DNA of 64,000 nucleotides from Planomonospora sp. ID67723 (GTDB taxonomy: Bacteria > Actinomycetota > Actinomycetes > Streptosporangiales > Streptosporangiaceae): contig NZ_JABTEZ010000003.1 of assembly GCF_015711605.1 (NCBI RefSeq), forward strand, positions 682,001 to 746,000. The letters run 5' to 3'. The position numbers and the translations under genes were made by a program. Under the pieces are notes generated by a model. That model made no database searches. It was not told where the DNA came from and worked only from the letters and a program-made list of their open reading frames with translations. How positions within the stretch are numbered: position 1 is the first letter of the stretch; each line of letters starts with the position of its first letter. Below are positions 32,037 to 40,872 of the stretch, piece after piece.

Positions 32037-35024
32037 ATGAAGTCACCCCCGACACCCCCTCACGTCGAAGGTCTCCGCCCGCCCGGCACCGGTCCGAACG
32101 ATCCGCGTGAGCTGACCCGTAAGCGCATGCCGTTCTGGGACCGGATCAAGTTCGTCCTCATCCTCACGATCATCTACTTCATCCTCGTCTGGAACAACGT
32201 CGCCTCCAACGAGGGCATCATGTCCTTCCGGGACGGGATGATCGTCACCGCGAACGAGGCGCCCTGGATCTTCTGGCTGCTGGGGGCCGAGGTCCTGCGG
32301 CAGGTCCACTTCCTCGTCAGCGAGCGCTCCGCCGGATACCACGGGTTCTGGACGCGCGGCGTGTTCGGCGGCTTCGAGCGCTGGACCCACCGCCGCTTCT
32401 CCGACTGGAACCGCTTCCGCCTCGCCCGCGCGATCAAGTGGCTGTTCTGGATCGCCGTGCTGGCACTGATCCTCGGCCAGGTCCTGAAGACCTCGCCCGC
32501 CCTCGCGCTGTTCCAGGCCCCGGCCCTGCTCTGGCAGGCGCTGCCGTACGTCGCGCAGCTGGCCTTCGCGTTCTTCTTCATCGCCTTCCAGTTCATCGGC
32601 CTGTTCTGGCTGCTGTCCCGCGGCGGGGTGGAGACCTACTTCCCCGACGACATCAAGACCCGCTTCACCGACGTCTGGGGCCAGGACCACGTGGTCGAAC
32701 GGGTCAAGGAGAACATCGTCTTCCTGGAGAGGCCGGACGCCATCGAGGAGCGCGGCGGTTACGTCCCCAGCGGGCTGCTGCTGTGGGGGCCGCCCGGCAC
32801 CGGCAAGACCCTGATGGCCGAGGCGGTGGCGGGCGAGACCGGCAAGCCGTACGTCTTCGTGGATCCCGGTGCGTTCGTCAACATGTTCATGGGCATCGGC
32901 ATCCTGAAGGTCAAGTCGCTCTTCCGGAAGCTGCGCAAGCTCGCACTGCGGTACGGCGGTGTGATCGTCTTCTTCGACGAGGCCGACTCCCTCGGCCGGC
33001 GCGGCTCGCTGGCCCAGCAGGGGCCCAGGGGCGGGCCCGGGTTCTCCCCCCACGCCGGCGGCTGTCACGGCTTCGGCTACCTGTCGGAGGACTCCCGGTC
33101 GCTGCTCACCCGCGGAGCGGCGGGCGGGCAGCCGGACGCCACGCGCAACCGCTTCTTCATGGGCGGCAACATGGGCGGCGGCGGCGACCCGGGCACGCTG
33201 CAGGCGCTGCTGACGGAGCTGTCCGGGCTGAAGAAGCCGCGCGGCATCGTCAACCGCCACGTCCGCAGGCTGTTCGGCATGCGGCCCAAGCCACCGCCCA
33301 AGTACCGGATCCTGGTCATGATGGCCACCAACATGCCCAACTCTCTGGACGAGGCGCTGCTGCGGCCCGGCCGCATCGACCGCATCTACAAGGTGGGCTA
33401 CCCGTCCAAGGCGGGCCGGGTCCGCACCTACCGGGGCTACTTCGACAAGGTGAACCACGAGCTGACCGACGAGCAGCTCGACAAGCTGGCCACGATCACC
33501 CCCTACGCCACCGGCGCCACGATCAAGGACCTGGTGAACGAGTCGCTGATCACCGCGATCCGCGACGGCCGCGAGGTCATCACCTGGTCCGACGTGACCC
33601 GCGCCAAGCGGCTCAAGCAACTCGGCCCGCCCGAGGACGTGGAGTACATCGAGCGGGAGCGGCACGCGGTGGCCGTGCACGAGGCATGCCACGCGGTGGC
33701 CGCCTACCGCACCCGCTTCCACCTGGAGATCGACATCGCCACCATCGAGAAGGGCGCCGACTATCTCGGCATGGTCGCCAGCATCAAGCCCGAGGACCAG
33801 TTCACCCGGTGGAAGTCCGAGCACGAGGCCGACATCATGGTCTCCCTCGCCTCGCTGGCCGGGGAGCGGATGTTCTTCGCCGAGGACAACTCCTCGGGCG
33901 TCTCCGGAGACCTCTACTCGGCCACCTACCTGACGGCGCTGATGGAGGCGCACTGGGGCATGGGACGCGGGGTCACCTCGTTGCCCGCGCTCCAGGAGCT
34001 GGAGATCATGGGAGGCGGGAAGTCGATGCCCAAGCCCGGCGGTCCCGGGGGCATCGGCTTCACCCGGCCGCCGGGCGGAGGGCAGACGCTCGCCCCCGAC
34101 GTGCTCGGCGAGCGCATCGAGTACAACCTGGTGCGCCTGCTGGAGGCGACGGAGGAGCTCCTGCTGGAGCACCGGCGGGAGGTGCTCTGCCTGGCCCACG
34201 CGCTGGAGAGCCACAAGACCCTGAACGGCGACGACGTGATCGCGGTCCTGGAGCGGCGGCAGGGGCCTCTGGTCGACGGCTCGGTCTACGCCTCCGACGA
34301 GTTCTACGCCGAGATCGAGGAGTATCACCTGGAGGCGGCCAGGGCGCACCGCGAGCACAGTCGCGTGGCGCGCGAGCTGCCCGTGCCGGCGGCCGTACCC
34401 CGCCTCGAGCCCGCCGCGGTCATCCAGGGCGCGGTGGTGACGGGCAACGGGCACGGCGCCCCGGCCGCCGGGGCACCCGCCGTGATCGAGCCGGTCCCCG
34501 GGATCGTGCCCGGCTTCGCGCCGTGGGTGAAGGACGGCCCGGCGGTCCGGCCGGCGTCTCCCCCCGGGGCGAAGGAGGGCTCGACGGCCCGGCCGGCGGG
34601 TCCCGGGATCGCGGCGGAGCCCGCCTCCGCCGCGCCGAAGCGCAGGGGAGGACTGCGCGCGGTCGCGACGGTCGCCGCCAGCCTGGCCGCGCTGGCCGCC
34701 TTCACGCTGCTCGGCGCGCTCGCGCTCGCCGGCGGGAGGGGCGCCGCGGCGGCCGGTCCGGCCGGTGCGCCGGGACAGGGCACGCTCCTGGTGGTGTTCG
34801 TGGCAGTGGTGGCCGTCGTCGTGGGGGCGGGCATCGCCTTCGCGGTGATCCGGGGAGTGCAGGCCGCCCGGGCCAGAGCGGAGGCGCAGCGGGACCGTGC
34901 GGTGGAGCGGGCCCAGCTCCTGGCCGCCGCGATGGACCCGGAGATCGCCATGCGCCTGCTCGGGTACGGCGGCGCGGGTGGCGGCCCCGACGGCGGCGTC
35001 AGCGGTGAGCGCCCGGCGCGCTGA
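32037..35024 (+). CDS. Divergent FtsH-like AAA+ zinc metalloprotease
   Basis: A 995-residue membrane protease, much longer than FtsH (about 650). The N-terminal part has about four hydrophobic helices (around 25, 80, 140 and 175). The AAA core shows Walker A GPPGTGKT (251-258), Walker B VIVFFDEAD (Asp314, Glu315) and LLRPGRIDR. Between Walker B and that motif lies a Gly-rich insertion of about 80 residues. The M41 site is HEACH (His548, Glu549, His552) with third ligand Asp625 (GDLYSAT), so catalysis is likely. The last 200 residues are Pro/Ala/Gly-rich with two more membrane helices. ATG 32037 has GAGGAGAGG 7 nt upstream. Confidence 0.87.
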   Translation: MKSPPTPPHVEGLRPPGTGPNDPRELTRKRMPFWDRIKFVLILTIIYFILVWNNVASNEGIMSFRDGMIVTANEAPWIFWLLGAEVLRQVHFLVSERSAGYHGFWTRGVFGGFERWTHRRFSDWNRFRLARAIKWLFWIAVLALILGQVLKTSPALALFQAPALLWQALPYVAQLAFAFFFIAFQFIGLFWLLSRGGVETYFPDDIKTRFTDVWGQDHVVERVKENIVFLERPDAIEERGGYVPSGLLLWGPPGTGKTLMAEAVAGETGKPYVFVDPGAFVNMFMGIGILKVKSLFRKLRKLALRYGGVIVFFDEADSLGRRGSLAQQGPRGGPGFSPHAGGCHGFGYLSEDSRSLLTRGAAGGQPDATRNRFFMGGNMGGGGDPGTLQALLTELSGLKKPRGIVNRHVRRLFGMRPKPPPKYRILVMMATNMPNSLDEALLRPGRIDRIYKVGYPSKAGRVRTYRGYFDKVNHELTDEQLDKLATITPYATGATIKDLVNESLITAIRDGREVITWSDVTRAKRLKQLGPPEDVEYIERERHAVAVHEACHAVAAYRTRFHLEIDIATIEKGADYLGMVASIKPEDQFTRWKSEHEADIMVSLASLAGERMFFAEDNSSGVSGDLYSATYLTALMEAHWGMGRGVTSLPALQELEIMGGGKSMPKPGGPGGIGFTRPPGGGQTLAPDVLGERIEYNLVRLLEATEELLLEHRREVLCLAHALESHKTLNGDDVIAVLERRQGPLVDGSVYASDEFYAEIEEYHLEAARAHREHSRVARELPVPAAVPRLEPAAVIQGAVVTGNGHGAPAAGAPAVIEPVPGIVPGFAPWVKDGPAVRPASPPGAKEGSTARPAGPGIAAEPASAAPKRRGGLRAVATVAASLAALAAFTLLGALALAGGRGAAAAGPAGAPGQGTLLVVFVAVVAVVVGAGIAFAVIRGVQAARARAEAQRDRAVERAQLLAAAMDPEIAMRLLGYGGAGGGPDGGVSGERPAR

Positions 35025-35040
35025 GCGGGCGCAGGGCGCA

Positions 35041-35082
35041 CCGCCCCGCGGGGGACCGGGATGCCGGTCCCCCGCGGGGCGG
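35041..35082 (+). terminator. Strong hairpin after the FtsH-like gene
   Basis: Arms 35041-35059 and 35064-35082 form a perfect 19-bp GC-rich stem with a 4-nt loop, 16 nt after the stop codon. Confidence 0.85.
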
Positions 35083-35225
35083 CGGGATGCGGGGAGGGAA
35101 CGTCCACCGGAACCCGGTGCGAGACCTCTGGATCGGAATTTGGGTCTTTCCTGATCGACTCACATGATTGACTCTCGGTGCAGGCGTGTGACAACCCCCC
35201 AAGCGCGCGCCTGAGGAGGACACCG

Positions 35226-37046
35226 GTGAGACACCGTCTGATCGTCGGAATCGCCGTCCTGGTGCTGTTATGTACAGGCATGACCGGGGTGGGATCCTCG
35301 GCCGAGCCCCCGCCCAACAGCCAGTACACCGTCGAGGGCCCCCGAGGCCCTCAGCAGCGCAGCGCGATCGCGGCCACGGGCGCCGCGATCGACGAGGTGG
35401 ACCACGCCTCGGTCGTGGTCACCGCCACGGAGGCCGAGGTCGAGGCCATCAAGAAGCTGGGCTTCACCGTCACGAAGATCACGAGATCGTTATCCCCGGA
35501 CGCCGGCGCCCTGGACTTCCCTCCCGCCGACTCCGCCTACCACAACTACGCCGAGATGACCGCGGCGGTGAACCGGATCGTCGCCGACCACCCCACGATC
35601 GCCCGGAAGATCAGCTACGGCACCTCCTACGAGGGCCGCGACCTGATGGCCATCAAGATCAGTGACAACGTCGCGACCGACGAGAACGAGCCCGAGGTGC
35701 TGTTCACCCACCACCAGCACGCCAGGGAGCATCTGACCGTCGAGATGGCGCTCTACATCATGAACATGCTCACCGACGGCTACGGCGGCGACAGCCGCAT
35801 CACCAACCTGGTGAACGGCCGGGAGATCTGGATCATGCCGGACCTCAACCCCGACGGCGGCGAGTTCGACATCGCGACCGGCTCCTACCGCTCCTGGCGG
35901 AAGAACCGGCAGCCCAACGCGGGCTCGTCCGCGGTGGGCACCGACATGAACCGCAACTGGGCCTACAACTGGGGCTGCTGCGGCGGCTCCTCCGGCTCGG
36001 CCTCCAGCGACACCTACCGCGGCCCGTCGGCCGAGTCGGCCCCGGAGGTCAGGGCGGTCGCCAACTGGGTGCGCAGCCGGGTCGTCGGCGGCGTGCAGCA
36101 GCTCAAGGCGCACATCGACTGGCACACCTACGGCGAGCTGATCCTGTGGCCCTACGGCTACACCTACAACGACACCGCCCCCGGCCTCACCCAGGACGAC
36201 CGCGACGCCCACGCGACCCTGGGCCAGAACATGGCCTCCACCAACGGCTACACCCCGCAGCAGGCCAGCGACCTCTACATCACCGACGGCAGCATCGACG
36301 ACTGGATGTGGGGCGCCCACAAGATCTTCAGCTACACCTTCGAGATGTACCCGACGGGCTCGCCGGGCTTCTACCCGCCGGACGAGCAGATCGGCCCGCA
36401 GACCGCCCGCAACCGGGAGGCGGTCCTGCGCTTCCTGGAATACTCCGACTGCGTCTACCGCATCATCGGCAAGGAGCCGCAGTACTGCGGGACCGGCACA
36501 CCGCCGGTGACGGTCTACTCCGACACCTTCGAGACGGCGACCGGATGGACCGCCAACCCGTCCGGCACCGACACCGCCACCCTCGGCCAGTGGGAGCGCG
36601 GTGACCCGGAGGCCACCTCCTCCAGCGGCGCCAAGCAGCTCGGCACCACCGTCAGCGGGGCCAACGACCTGGTCACCGGCCGCCTGGCCGGCTCCTCCGC
36701 GGGCGCCTACGACATCGACGGCGGTCTCACCAGCGTCCGGTCGCCGGCGATCACCCTGCCGTCGGGCGGGACGCTGACCCTGTCGCTGTCGTGGTACCTG
36801 GCGCACGGGTCCAACTCCTCCAGCGCCGACTTCCTGCGCGTGAAGGTCGTCGGCTCGACCACGACCCAGGTGTTCCAGCAGCTCGGCGCGGCCGCCAACC
36901 GCAACGGCTCCTGGGCCACGGCCACGGCGAACATCTCCGCGTTCGCGGGCCAGAGCGTCCGGATCCTGGTCGAGGCCGCCGACGCCTCCGGCGCGTCGCT
37001 GGTCGAGGCCGGGGTCGACGACGTCAAGATCACTCAACAGCCCTGA
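35226..37046 (+). CDS. Secreted zinc carboxypeptidase (M14, carboxypeptidase T-like)
   Basis: A 606-residue exported exopeptidase. A signal peptide ([20 protein letters not shown]) is followed by a propeptide of about 90 residues, the M14 domain (about 100-430) and a C-terminal beta-sandwich. Zinc ligands are His165 and Glu168 (HQHARE) and His300 (DWHTYG); the catalytic Glu is 373 (FEMYP), and DMNRNW binds the substrate carboxylate. The C-terminal domain (DTFETATGW onward) is of the jelly-roll type that aids binding or secretion. GTG 35226 follows GAGGAGG. It is flanked by terminators and appears to be monocistronic. Confidence 0.92.
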   Translation: MRHRLIVGIAVLVLLCTGMTGVGSSAEPPPNSQYTVEGPRGPQQRSAIAATGAAIDEVDHASVVVTATEAEVEAIKKLGFTVTKITRSLSPDAGALDFPPADSAYHNYAEMTAAVNRIVADHPTIARKISYGTSYEGRDLMAIKISDNVATDENEPEVLFTHHQHAREHLTVEMALYIMNMLTDGYGGDSRITNLVNGREIWIMPDLNPDGGEFDIATGSYRSWRKNRQPNAGSSAVGTDMNRNWAYNWGCCGGSSGSASSDTYRGPSAESAPEVRAVANWVRSRVVGGVQQLKAHIDWHTYGELILWPYGYTYNDTAPGLTQDDRDAHATLGQNMASTNGYTPQQASDLYITDGSIDDWMWGAHKIFSYTFEMYPTGSPGFYPPDEQIGPQTARNREAVLRFLEYSDCVYRIIGKEPQYCGTGTPPVTVYSDTFETATGWTANPSGTDTATLGQWERGDPEATSSSGAKQLGTTVSGANDLVTGRLAGSSAGAYDIDGGLTSVRSPAITLPSGGTLTLSLSWYLAHGSNSSSADFLRVKVVGSTTTQVFQQLGAAANRNGSWATATANISAFAGQSVRILVEAADASGASLVEAGVDDVKITQQP

Positions 37047-37053
37047 TCCGGCG

Positions 37054-37088
37054 GGTACGGCCGCCGCCCCGTCCGCGGCGGCCGTACC
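37054..37088. terminator. Hairpin between carboxypeptidase and methyltransferase genes
   Basis: Arms 37054-37067 and 37075-37088 form a perfect 14-bp stem with a 7-nt loop between convergent genes, so it may serve both. Confidence 0.8.
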
Positions 37089-37147
37089 GTCGCCGGCGGG
37101 GCGTGCGGGACGGGACCGGCGGGCGGACCCGCGCACCGCGGGAGTCC

Positions 37148-37957
37148 TCAGACCCGGCAGATCAGCTCGCCGTGGAGCAGGGAGAGCCAGCCGTCAGGTT
37201 CGGCGGCCCAGGCCCGCCAGCTCGCGGAGATGCGGCGCAGGTCCGCCTCGGTGGCCGCGCCCGAGGCGAGTGCCTGGCCGGCCATGTCGGACTCCAGGAT
37301 GCGCTCGGCCCACATGCCGCCCCACCACCGCCGGTCCTCGGGGGTGGCGAAGCACCAGGTGGAGGAGGTCGCGGTGACGTCGGAGAAGCCGGCCGCGCGA
37401 GCCCAGGAGAGCAGCCGCCGGCCCGCGTCCGGCTCCCCGCCGTTGGCCCGGGCGACCTTCTGGTACAGGGCCATCCACTCGTCCAGCTCCGGCGGCTCGG
37501 GGAACCAGGTGAAGGCGGCGTAGTCACTGTCGCGCACCGCGACGATCCCGCCCGGCCTGCAGACCCGCCGCATCTCGCGCAGGGCCCGGACCGGGTCGCC
37601 CACGTGCTGCAGCACCTGGTGGGCGTGGACGACGTCGAAGGAGTCGTCGGGGAAGTCCAGCGCGTGCACGTCGGCCACGGCGAACACGATGTCGTCCCGT
37701 CCGCGCCGCGCCGCCTCCGCGCGGGCCAGCCCGAGCGCCTCCTCGGTGACCTCGGCCGCGGTGACCGTCCCCGGCGAGACCAGCGCCGCCAGGTCGGCGG
37801 TGATGGTGCCGGGGCCGCACCCCACGTCCAGCAGCGACATCCCCGGCGCCAGGTGCGGCAGGAGGTGGGCCGCCGAGTTCTCCGCGGTACGCCACCGGTG
37901 GGAGCGCAACACGGACTCGTGATGACCATGGGTGTACACGGCGTCCTTTGCCGTCAT
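37148..37957 (-). CDS. Class I SAM-dependent methyltransferase
   Basis: A 269-residue methyltransferase of the UbiE/COQ5-like type. Motif I is LLDVGCGPGTIT, the acidic strand 2 is AAEVTEEAL, motif II region DSFDVVHAHQVLQHV and motif III RVCRPGGIVAVRDS. The C-terminal half (WFPEPPELDEWMALYQKV) is typical of small-molecule methyltransferases of unknown substrate. ATG 37957 has AAGGAG about 8 nt upstream. An exact 15-bp palindrome lies 44 nt upstream of the start. Confidence 0.9.
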   Translation of the reverse strand: MTAKDAVYTHGHHESVLRSHRWRTAENSAAHLLPHLAPGMSLLDVGCGPGTITADLAALVSPGTVTAAEVTEEALGLARAEAARRGRDDIVFAVADVHALDFPDDSFDVVHAHQVLQHVGDPVRALREMRRVCRPGGIVAVRDSDYAAFTWFPEPPELDEWMALYQKVARANGGEPDAGRRLLSWARAAGFSDVTATSSTWCFATPEDRRWWGGMWAERILESDMAGQALASGAATEADLRRISASWRAWAAEPDGWLSLLHGELICRV

Positions 37958-38000
37958 CGGAGACCACTCCTTCGGTCGGATGGGGGAACCGTAACAGCAG

Positions 38001-38015
38001 TCTCATTAAATGAGA
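38001..38015. promoter_or_regulatory. 15-bp palindrome in a divergent promoter region
   Basis: TCTCATTAAATGAGA is a perfect 7+1+7 dyad in the only AT-rich patch between the methyltransferase and the zinc-ribbon gene. It is a good candidate operator; no regulator gene is adjacent. Confidence 0.5.
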
Positions 38016-38128
38016 GAATGTGTCTTAATATGTGAGAATTACGGAATCCATGCACATCCTTGCTTGTTGTCATCATCGAGGGCGCACAGACTCGAATGGT
38101 CGCCGGTGTCACCGAGGAGGTGGTTCTC

Positions 38129-38458
38129 GTGCACGAGGAGTTCAGCGTCCGCGAGACGTGGCCGCTGGAGTGTCTGAGCTGCAGACACATATGGCAGGAG
38201 GACTACACCGTCCGCCATCTGACCGACGAGCACGGCCATGACGTCGTGGTCTGGTTGAGGGAGGGCGTGCCGGTCCAGCCGCCCTGGGCGGGATCGAACT
38301 GCCCCGGCTGCGGCGTGGACCAGGTGAGCGCCTTCCCCCGGGGGGAGTACGCCCGAAGCGGCACGCTCGCGGCCGTGTCCGCAGTGGAACCCGGCCGCCC
38401 GCCCGTGGAACGGCTGTACTCGCCCGCCCCGCCGCACCCGCCCATCGCGCTCTACTGA
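38129..38458 (+). CDS. Zinc-ribbon-like small protein
   Basis: A 109-residue protein with two Cys pairs, CLSC near residue 14-17 and CPGCG near residue 60, spaced as in zinc ribbons. Between them lies an alpha/beta segment (YTVRHLTDEHGHDVVVWL). The last 40 residues are Pro/Ala-rich and disordered. GTG 38129 is chosen because GAGGAGG lies 8 nt upstream; an upstream ATG frame from 38060 has no ribosome site. No family is recognised. Confidence 0.7.
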   Translation: MHEEFSVRETWPLECLSCRHIWQEDYTVRHLTDEHGHDVVVWLREGVPVQPPWAGSNCPGCGVDQVSAFPRGEYARSGTLAAVSAVEPGRPPVERLYSPAPPHPPIALY

Positions 38459-38529
38459 CCGCGGTACGGCGGAACCGGAACGCCCGGCGCGGGTCCGGTG
38501 CGTCCGGAGGGGACGGACGGCCCGCCGGA

Positions 38530-38569
38530 TCCGCGAGGGGTCGCGCCGCAGCACGCGCCCCCTCGCGGA
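38530..38569. terminator. Hairpin between zinc-ribbon and aldehyde dehydrogenase genes
   Basis: Arms 38530-38540 and 38559-38569 form an 11-bp stem with an 18-nt loop in the 177-nt gap between convergent genes. Confidence 0.5.
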
Positions 38570-38635
38570 CGGGGTCGCCCCCGTATGGAGAAGTGCCGCG
38601 ATCATGGTGGGGGGAACCCCGCCAAACGGCAAAGA

Positions 38636-40171
38636 TCAGATTCGGTAGCCCAGGTCGGGGACGATCTCGGCCACGTCCATCTGCGCCTTCTGCAGGCGGC
38701 CGGAGTAGTCCCAGTTCATCGCCTGCCACCGGGTGAACTGGTCGAGCACCCACACCCCCGACTGGCGGCTGCCGTTGCCCGACTTGCCGTTGCCGCCGAA
38801 CGGCAGGTGCGCCTCGGCGCCCGAGGTGGAGTTGTTGACGCTGACCATGCCCGCGCCGATGCCCTCGCGGAAGCGGAAGGCGGCCCTGGGGTCGGTGGTG
38901 TAGATCGAGGAGGACAGGCCGTAGCCGGGCAGGTTGGCCAGCTCGATCGCCTCCTCCAGGGTGCCGAACGCGCTCACGCCCACGATCGGGCCGAAGGTCT
39001 CCTCCATGAACAGCCGGTCGCCGCCGCGCACGCCGTCGACGACCACCGGGTGGTAGTAGAGGCCGCCCGCACCGTCGAACCCGCCCCGGGGGTTGTCCGC
39101 CGTGATCCGGCCGGTCGGGCCGGAGACGACGGTGTGGTGCGGCTCGATCCAGCCGAGGTACTCCTCGTAGCGCTCGGCGAACTTGCGGTCCAGCAGCGGC
39201 CCGCAGAGCACCTCGCCGGACGGGTCGCCGATCGCCGCCCCGGCCACGGCGCGCGTGTAGCGGGCGACGAACTCGTCATGGACGCTCTCGTGCACGATCG
39301 CGGTCCCCAGCGAGGTGCAGCGCTGGCCCGCCGTGCCGAACCCGGCGAACAGCGCGCCCTCGACCGCCAGATCCAGGTCGGCGTCGGGCATGACCACCAT
39401 CGGGTTCTTGCCGCCGAGCTCCAGGCAGGGCGACTGCAGGTGCCGCCCGCACAGCTCGCCGATCTTCCGGCCCACCCCGCTGGAACCGGTGAACCCGACC
39501 TTGTGCACCGTGCCCTCGCCCAGCGCGGCCTCCAGTCCGGCGGAGGTGGCGGGACCGTCGGCGAGCACCAGGTTGAGCACCCCGTCGGGCAGCCCGGCGG
39601 CGGCGAACAGCCGGTAGAGCGCGTGCGCGGAGGCCGCGGCGTACTCGGCGGGCTTCCACACCACCGCGTTGCCGCACAGCAGCGCCGGGACGAGGTACCA
39701 CGACGGCACCGCGACCGGGAAGTTCCCCGCGGTGATCACCGCGGCCACGCCGACCGGCACCCGGAAGGTGAACAGGTTCTTGTCCGGCATCTCCGAGGGG
39801 ACGGTCTGCCCGTACAGCCGCCGCCCCTCGCCGAGGAAGAAGTCGCACGTGTCGACGATCTCCCGCACCTCGCCCAGGGCCTCGGCGTACGGCTTGCCGA
39901 TCTCCCGGGTGACCAGGCGGGCCAGGGCCTCGGTGTTGGCCTCCACCAGCCGCCCGATCGAGGCGATCACCCGCCCGCGCACCGGCGCGGGGACCCGCGC
40001 CCACTCGCGCTGCGCGGCGGAGGCCGTACGGCAGGCGGCGGAGAAGGTGTCCGCGTCGGCGAGCCGCACCCGGGCGACGACCTCGTCCACGCGGGAGGGA
40101 TTGATCGAGTCGTAGGCCGTGCCGCCGGGCGCGTCCTTGCCGCCGACGACGGACAGGATCTCGAGGGTCAC
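38636..40171 (-). CDS. Aldehyde dehydrogenase (ALDH7-like)
   Basis: A 511-residue NAD(P)-dependent aldehyde dehydrogenase. The cofactor region is KVGFTGSSGVGRKI, the catalytic Glu is in CLELGGKNPMVV and the catalytic Cys in GTAGQRCTS. GTAGQRCT is the ALDH7 pattern (alpha-aminoadipic or piperideine-6-carboxylate semialdehyde dehydrogenase), so a lysine-catabolic role is possible, but no other lysine genes are nearby. GTG 40171 has AGGAGG 7 nt upstream. The longer upstream frame lacks a ribosome site. It is followed 120 nt upstream by the cupin gene on the same strand. Confidence 0.9.
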   Translation of the reverse strand: MTLEILSVVGGKDAPGGTAYDSINPSRVDEVVARVRLADADTFSAACRTASAAQREWARVPAPVRGRVIASIGRLVEANTEALARLVTREIGKPYAEALGEVREIVDTCDFFLGEGRRLYGQTVPSEMPDKNLFTFRVPVGVAAVITAGNFPVAVPSWYLVPALLCGNAVVWKPAEYAAASAHALYRLFAAAGLPDGVLNLVLADGPATSAGLEAALGEGTVHKVGFTGSSGVGRKIGELCGRHLQSPCLELGGKNPMVVMPDADLDLAVEGALFAGFGTAGQRCTSLGTAIVHESVHDEFVARYTRAVAGAAIGDPSGEVLCGPLLDRKFAERYEEYLGWIEPHHTVVSGPTGRITADNPRGGFDGAGGLYYHPVVVDGVRGGDRLFMEETFGPIVGVSAFGTLEEAIELANLPGYGLSSSIYTTDPRAAFRFREGIGAGMVSVNNSTSGAEAHLPFGGNGKSGNGSRQSGVWVLDQFTRWQAMNWDYSGRLQKAQMDVAEIVPDLGYRI

Positions 40172-40291
40172 CGTTGACCTCCTAGGTAGGGCGTGTAACC
40201 GCATTCTCTCCGCCCAGCCGGGAACCGTCACATCGTCGCCCGGAGGCGCCGCGGACATCCGCGGTCACGCCGACGGCGCGGGCCCGCCCCG

Positions 40292-40723
40292 TCAGACCAT
40301 GCGGAAGTCGGCGAAGTCGAAGCCGGGGGAGACGACGCAGCTCACCAGCACGGCCTCGGATCCGGCGGGGCGGGCCGCCTGCCAGGTTCCGGCCGGGACG
40401 AGGGCCTGCGGGACCTGGCCCTCCTCCACCAGCGGGCCGAGGGTGAGCGTGCTGGACGGCTGGCCCTCACGGCCGCCGAGGAACAGCGTCAGCGGGCCGC
40501 CCCGGTGCCAGAGCCACACCTCGTCGGAGCGGACCACGTGCGGACGCGACTCCTCGCCGGGGCCGAGCAGGAAGTAGATCCCGGTCGCCGTCGCCCGTGC
40601 CCCGCCGTACCCGTCAGGGGTGAGCACGTGGGAGGTCCTCCAGGTCTCCCGGAACCAACCTCCCTCGGGGTGGGGCTGCAGGTCCAGGATCTCGGCGAGC
40701 GGCGGGCGCGAAGGGGTGGTCAC
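40292..40723 (-). CDS. DUF985-type cupin protein
   Basis: A 143-residue single-domain cupin. LQPHPEGGWFRETWR at the start is the DUF985 hallmark, followed by ATGIYFLLGPGEESRPHVV, DEVWLWHRGGPLTL and a long C-terminal strand region. The His/Glu cluster fits a metal site. The biochemical role is unknown. GTG 40723 is supported by a TACCAT hexamer 7 nt upstream, making it leaderless and divergent from the SWIM-MoxR operon. Confidence 0.88.
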   Translation of the reverse strand: MTTPSRPPLAEILDLQPHPEGGWFRETWRTSHVLTPDGYGGARATATGIYFLLGPGEESRPHVVRSDEVWLWHRGGPLTLFLGGREGQPSSTLTLGPLVEEGQVPQALVPAGTWQAARPAGSEAVLVSCVVSPGFDFADFRMV

Positions 40724-40736
40724 CGCACCGATGGTA
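40724..40736 (-). promoter_or_regulatory. Leaderless-type -10 element for the cupin gene
   Basis: On the minus strand TACCAT (plus positions 40731-40736) is followed by 7 nt and the GTG at 40723. Confidence 0.5.
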
Positions 40737-40859
40737 AGGGCTGATCGGCCGGCGGGGGCCGGCCGGCGGGCCTTCCGGCGGTCCGGCTGGAAGGAGGGCC
40801 TCCTACCAGCGGAAACAAGGAATATGTGGGTATGGCCCGAATTTGTCGGCGGGGTTGGT

Positions 40860-40872
40860 TAGCGTTCGGCGC
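40860..40872 (+). promoter_or_regulatory. Leaderless-type -10 element heading the SWIM-MoxR operon
   Basis: TAGCGT (40860-40865) is followed by 7 nt and the GTG at 40873. It fixes the first gene's start and suggests that the whole five-gene operon begins with a leaderless message. Confidence 0.55.

Noticed and set aside
35168-35196. TTGACT as a -35 box for the carboxypeptidase gene
   Set aside because: At 17-nt spacing the -10 would be ACAACC, which is too poor; the gene surely has a promoter here, but I cannot place it.
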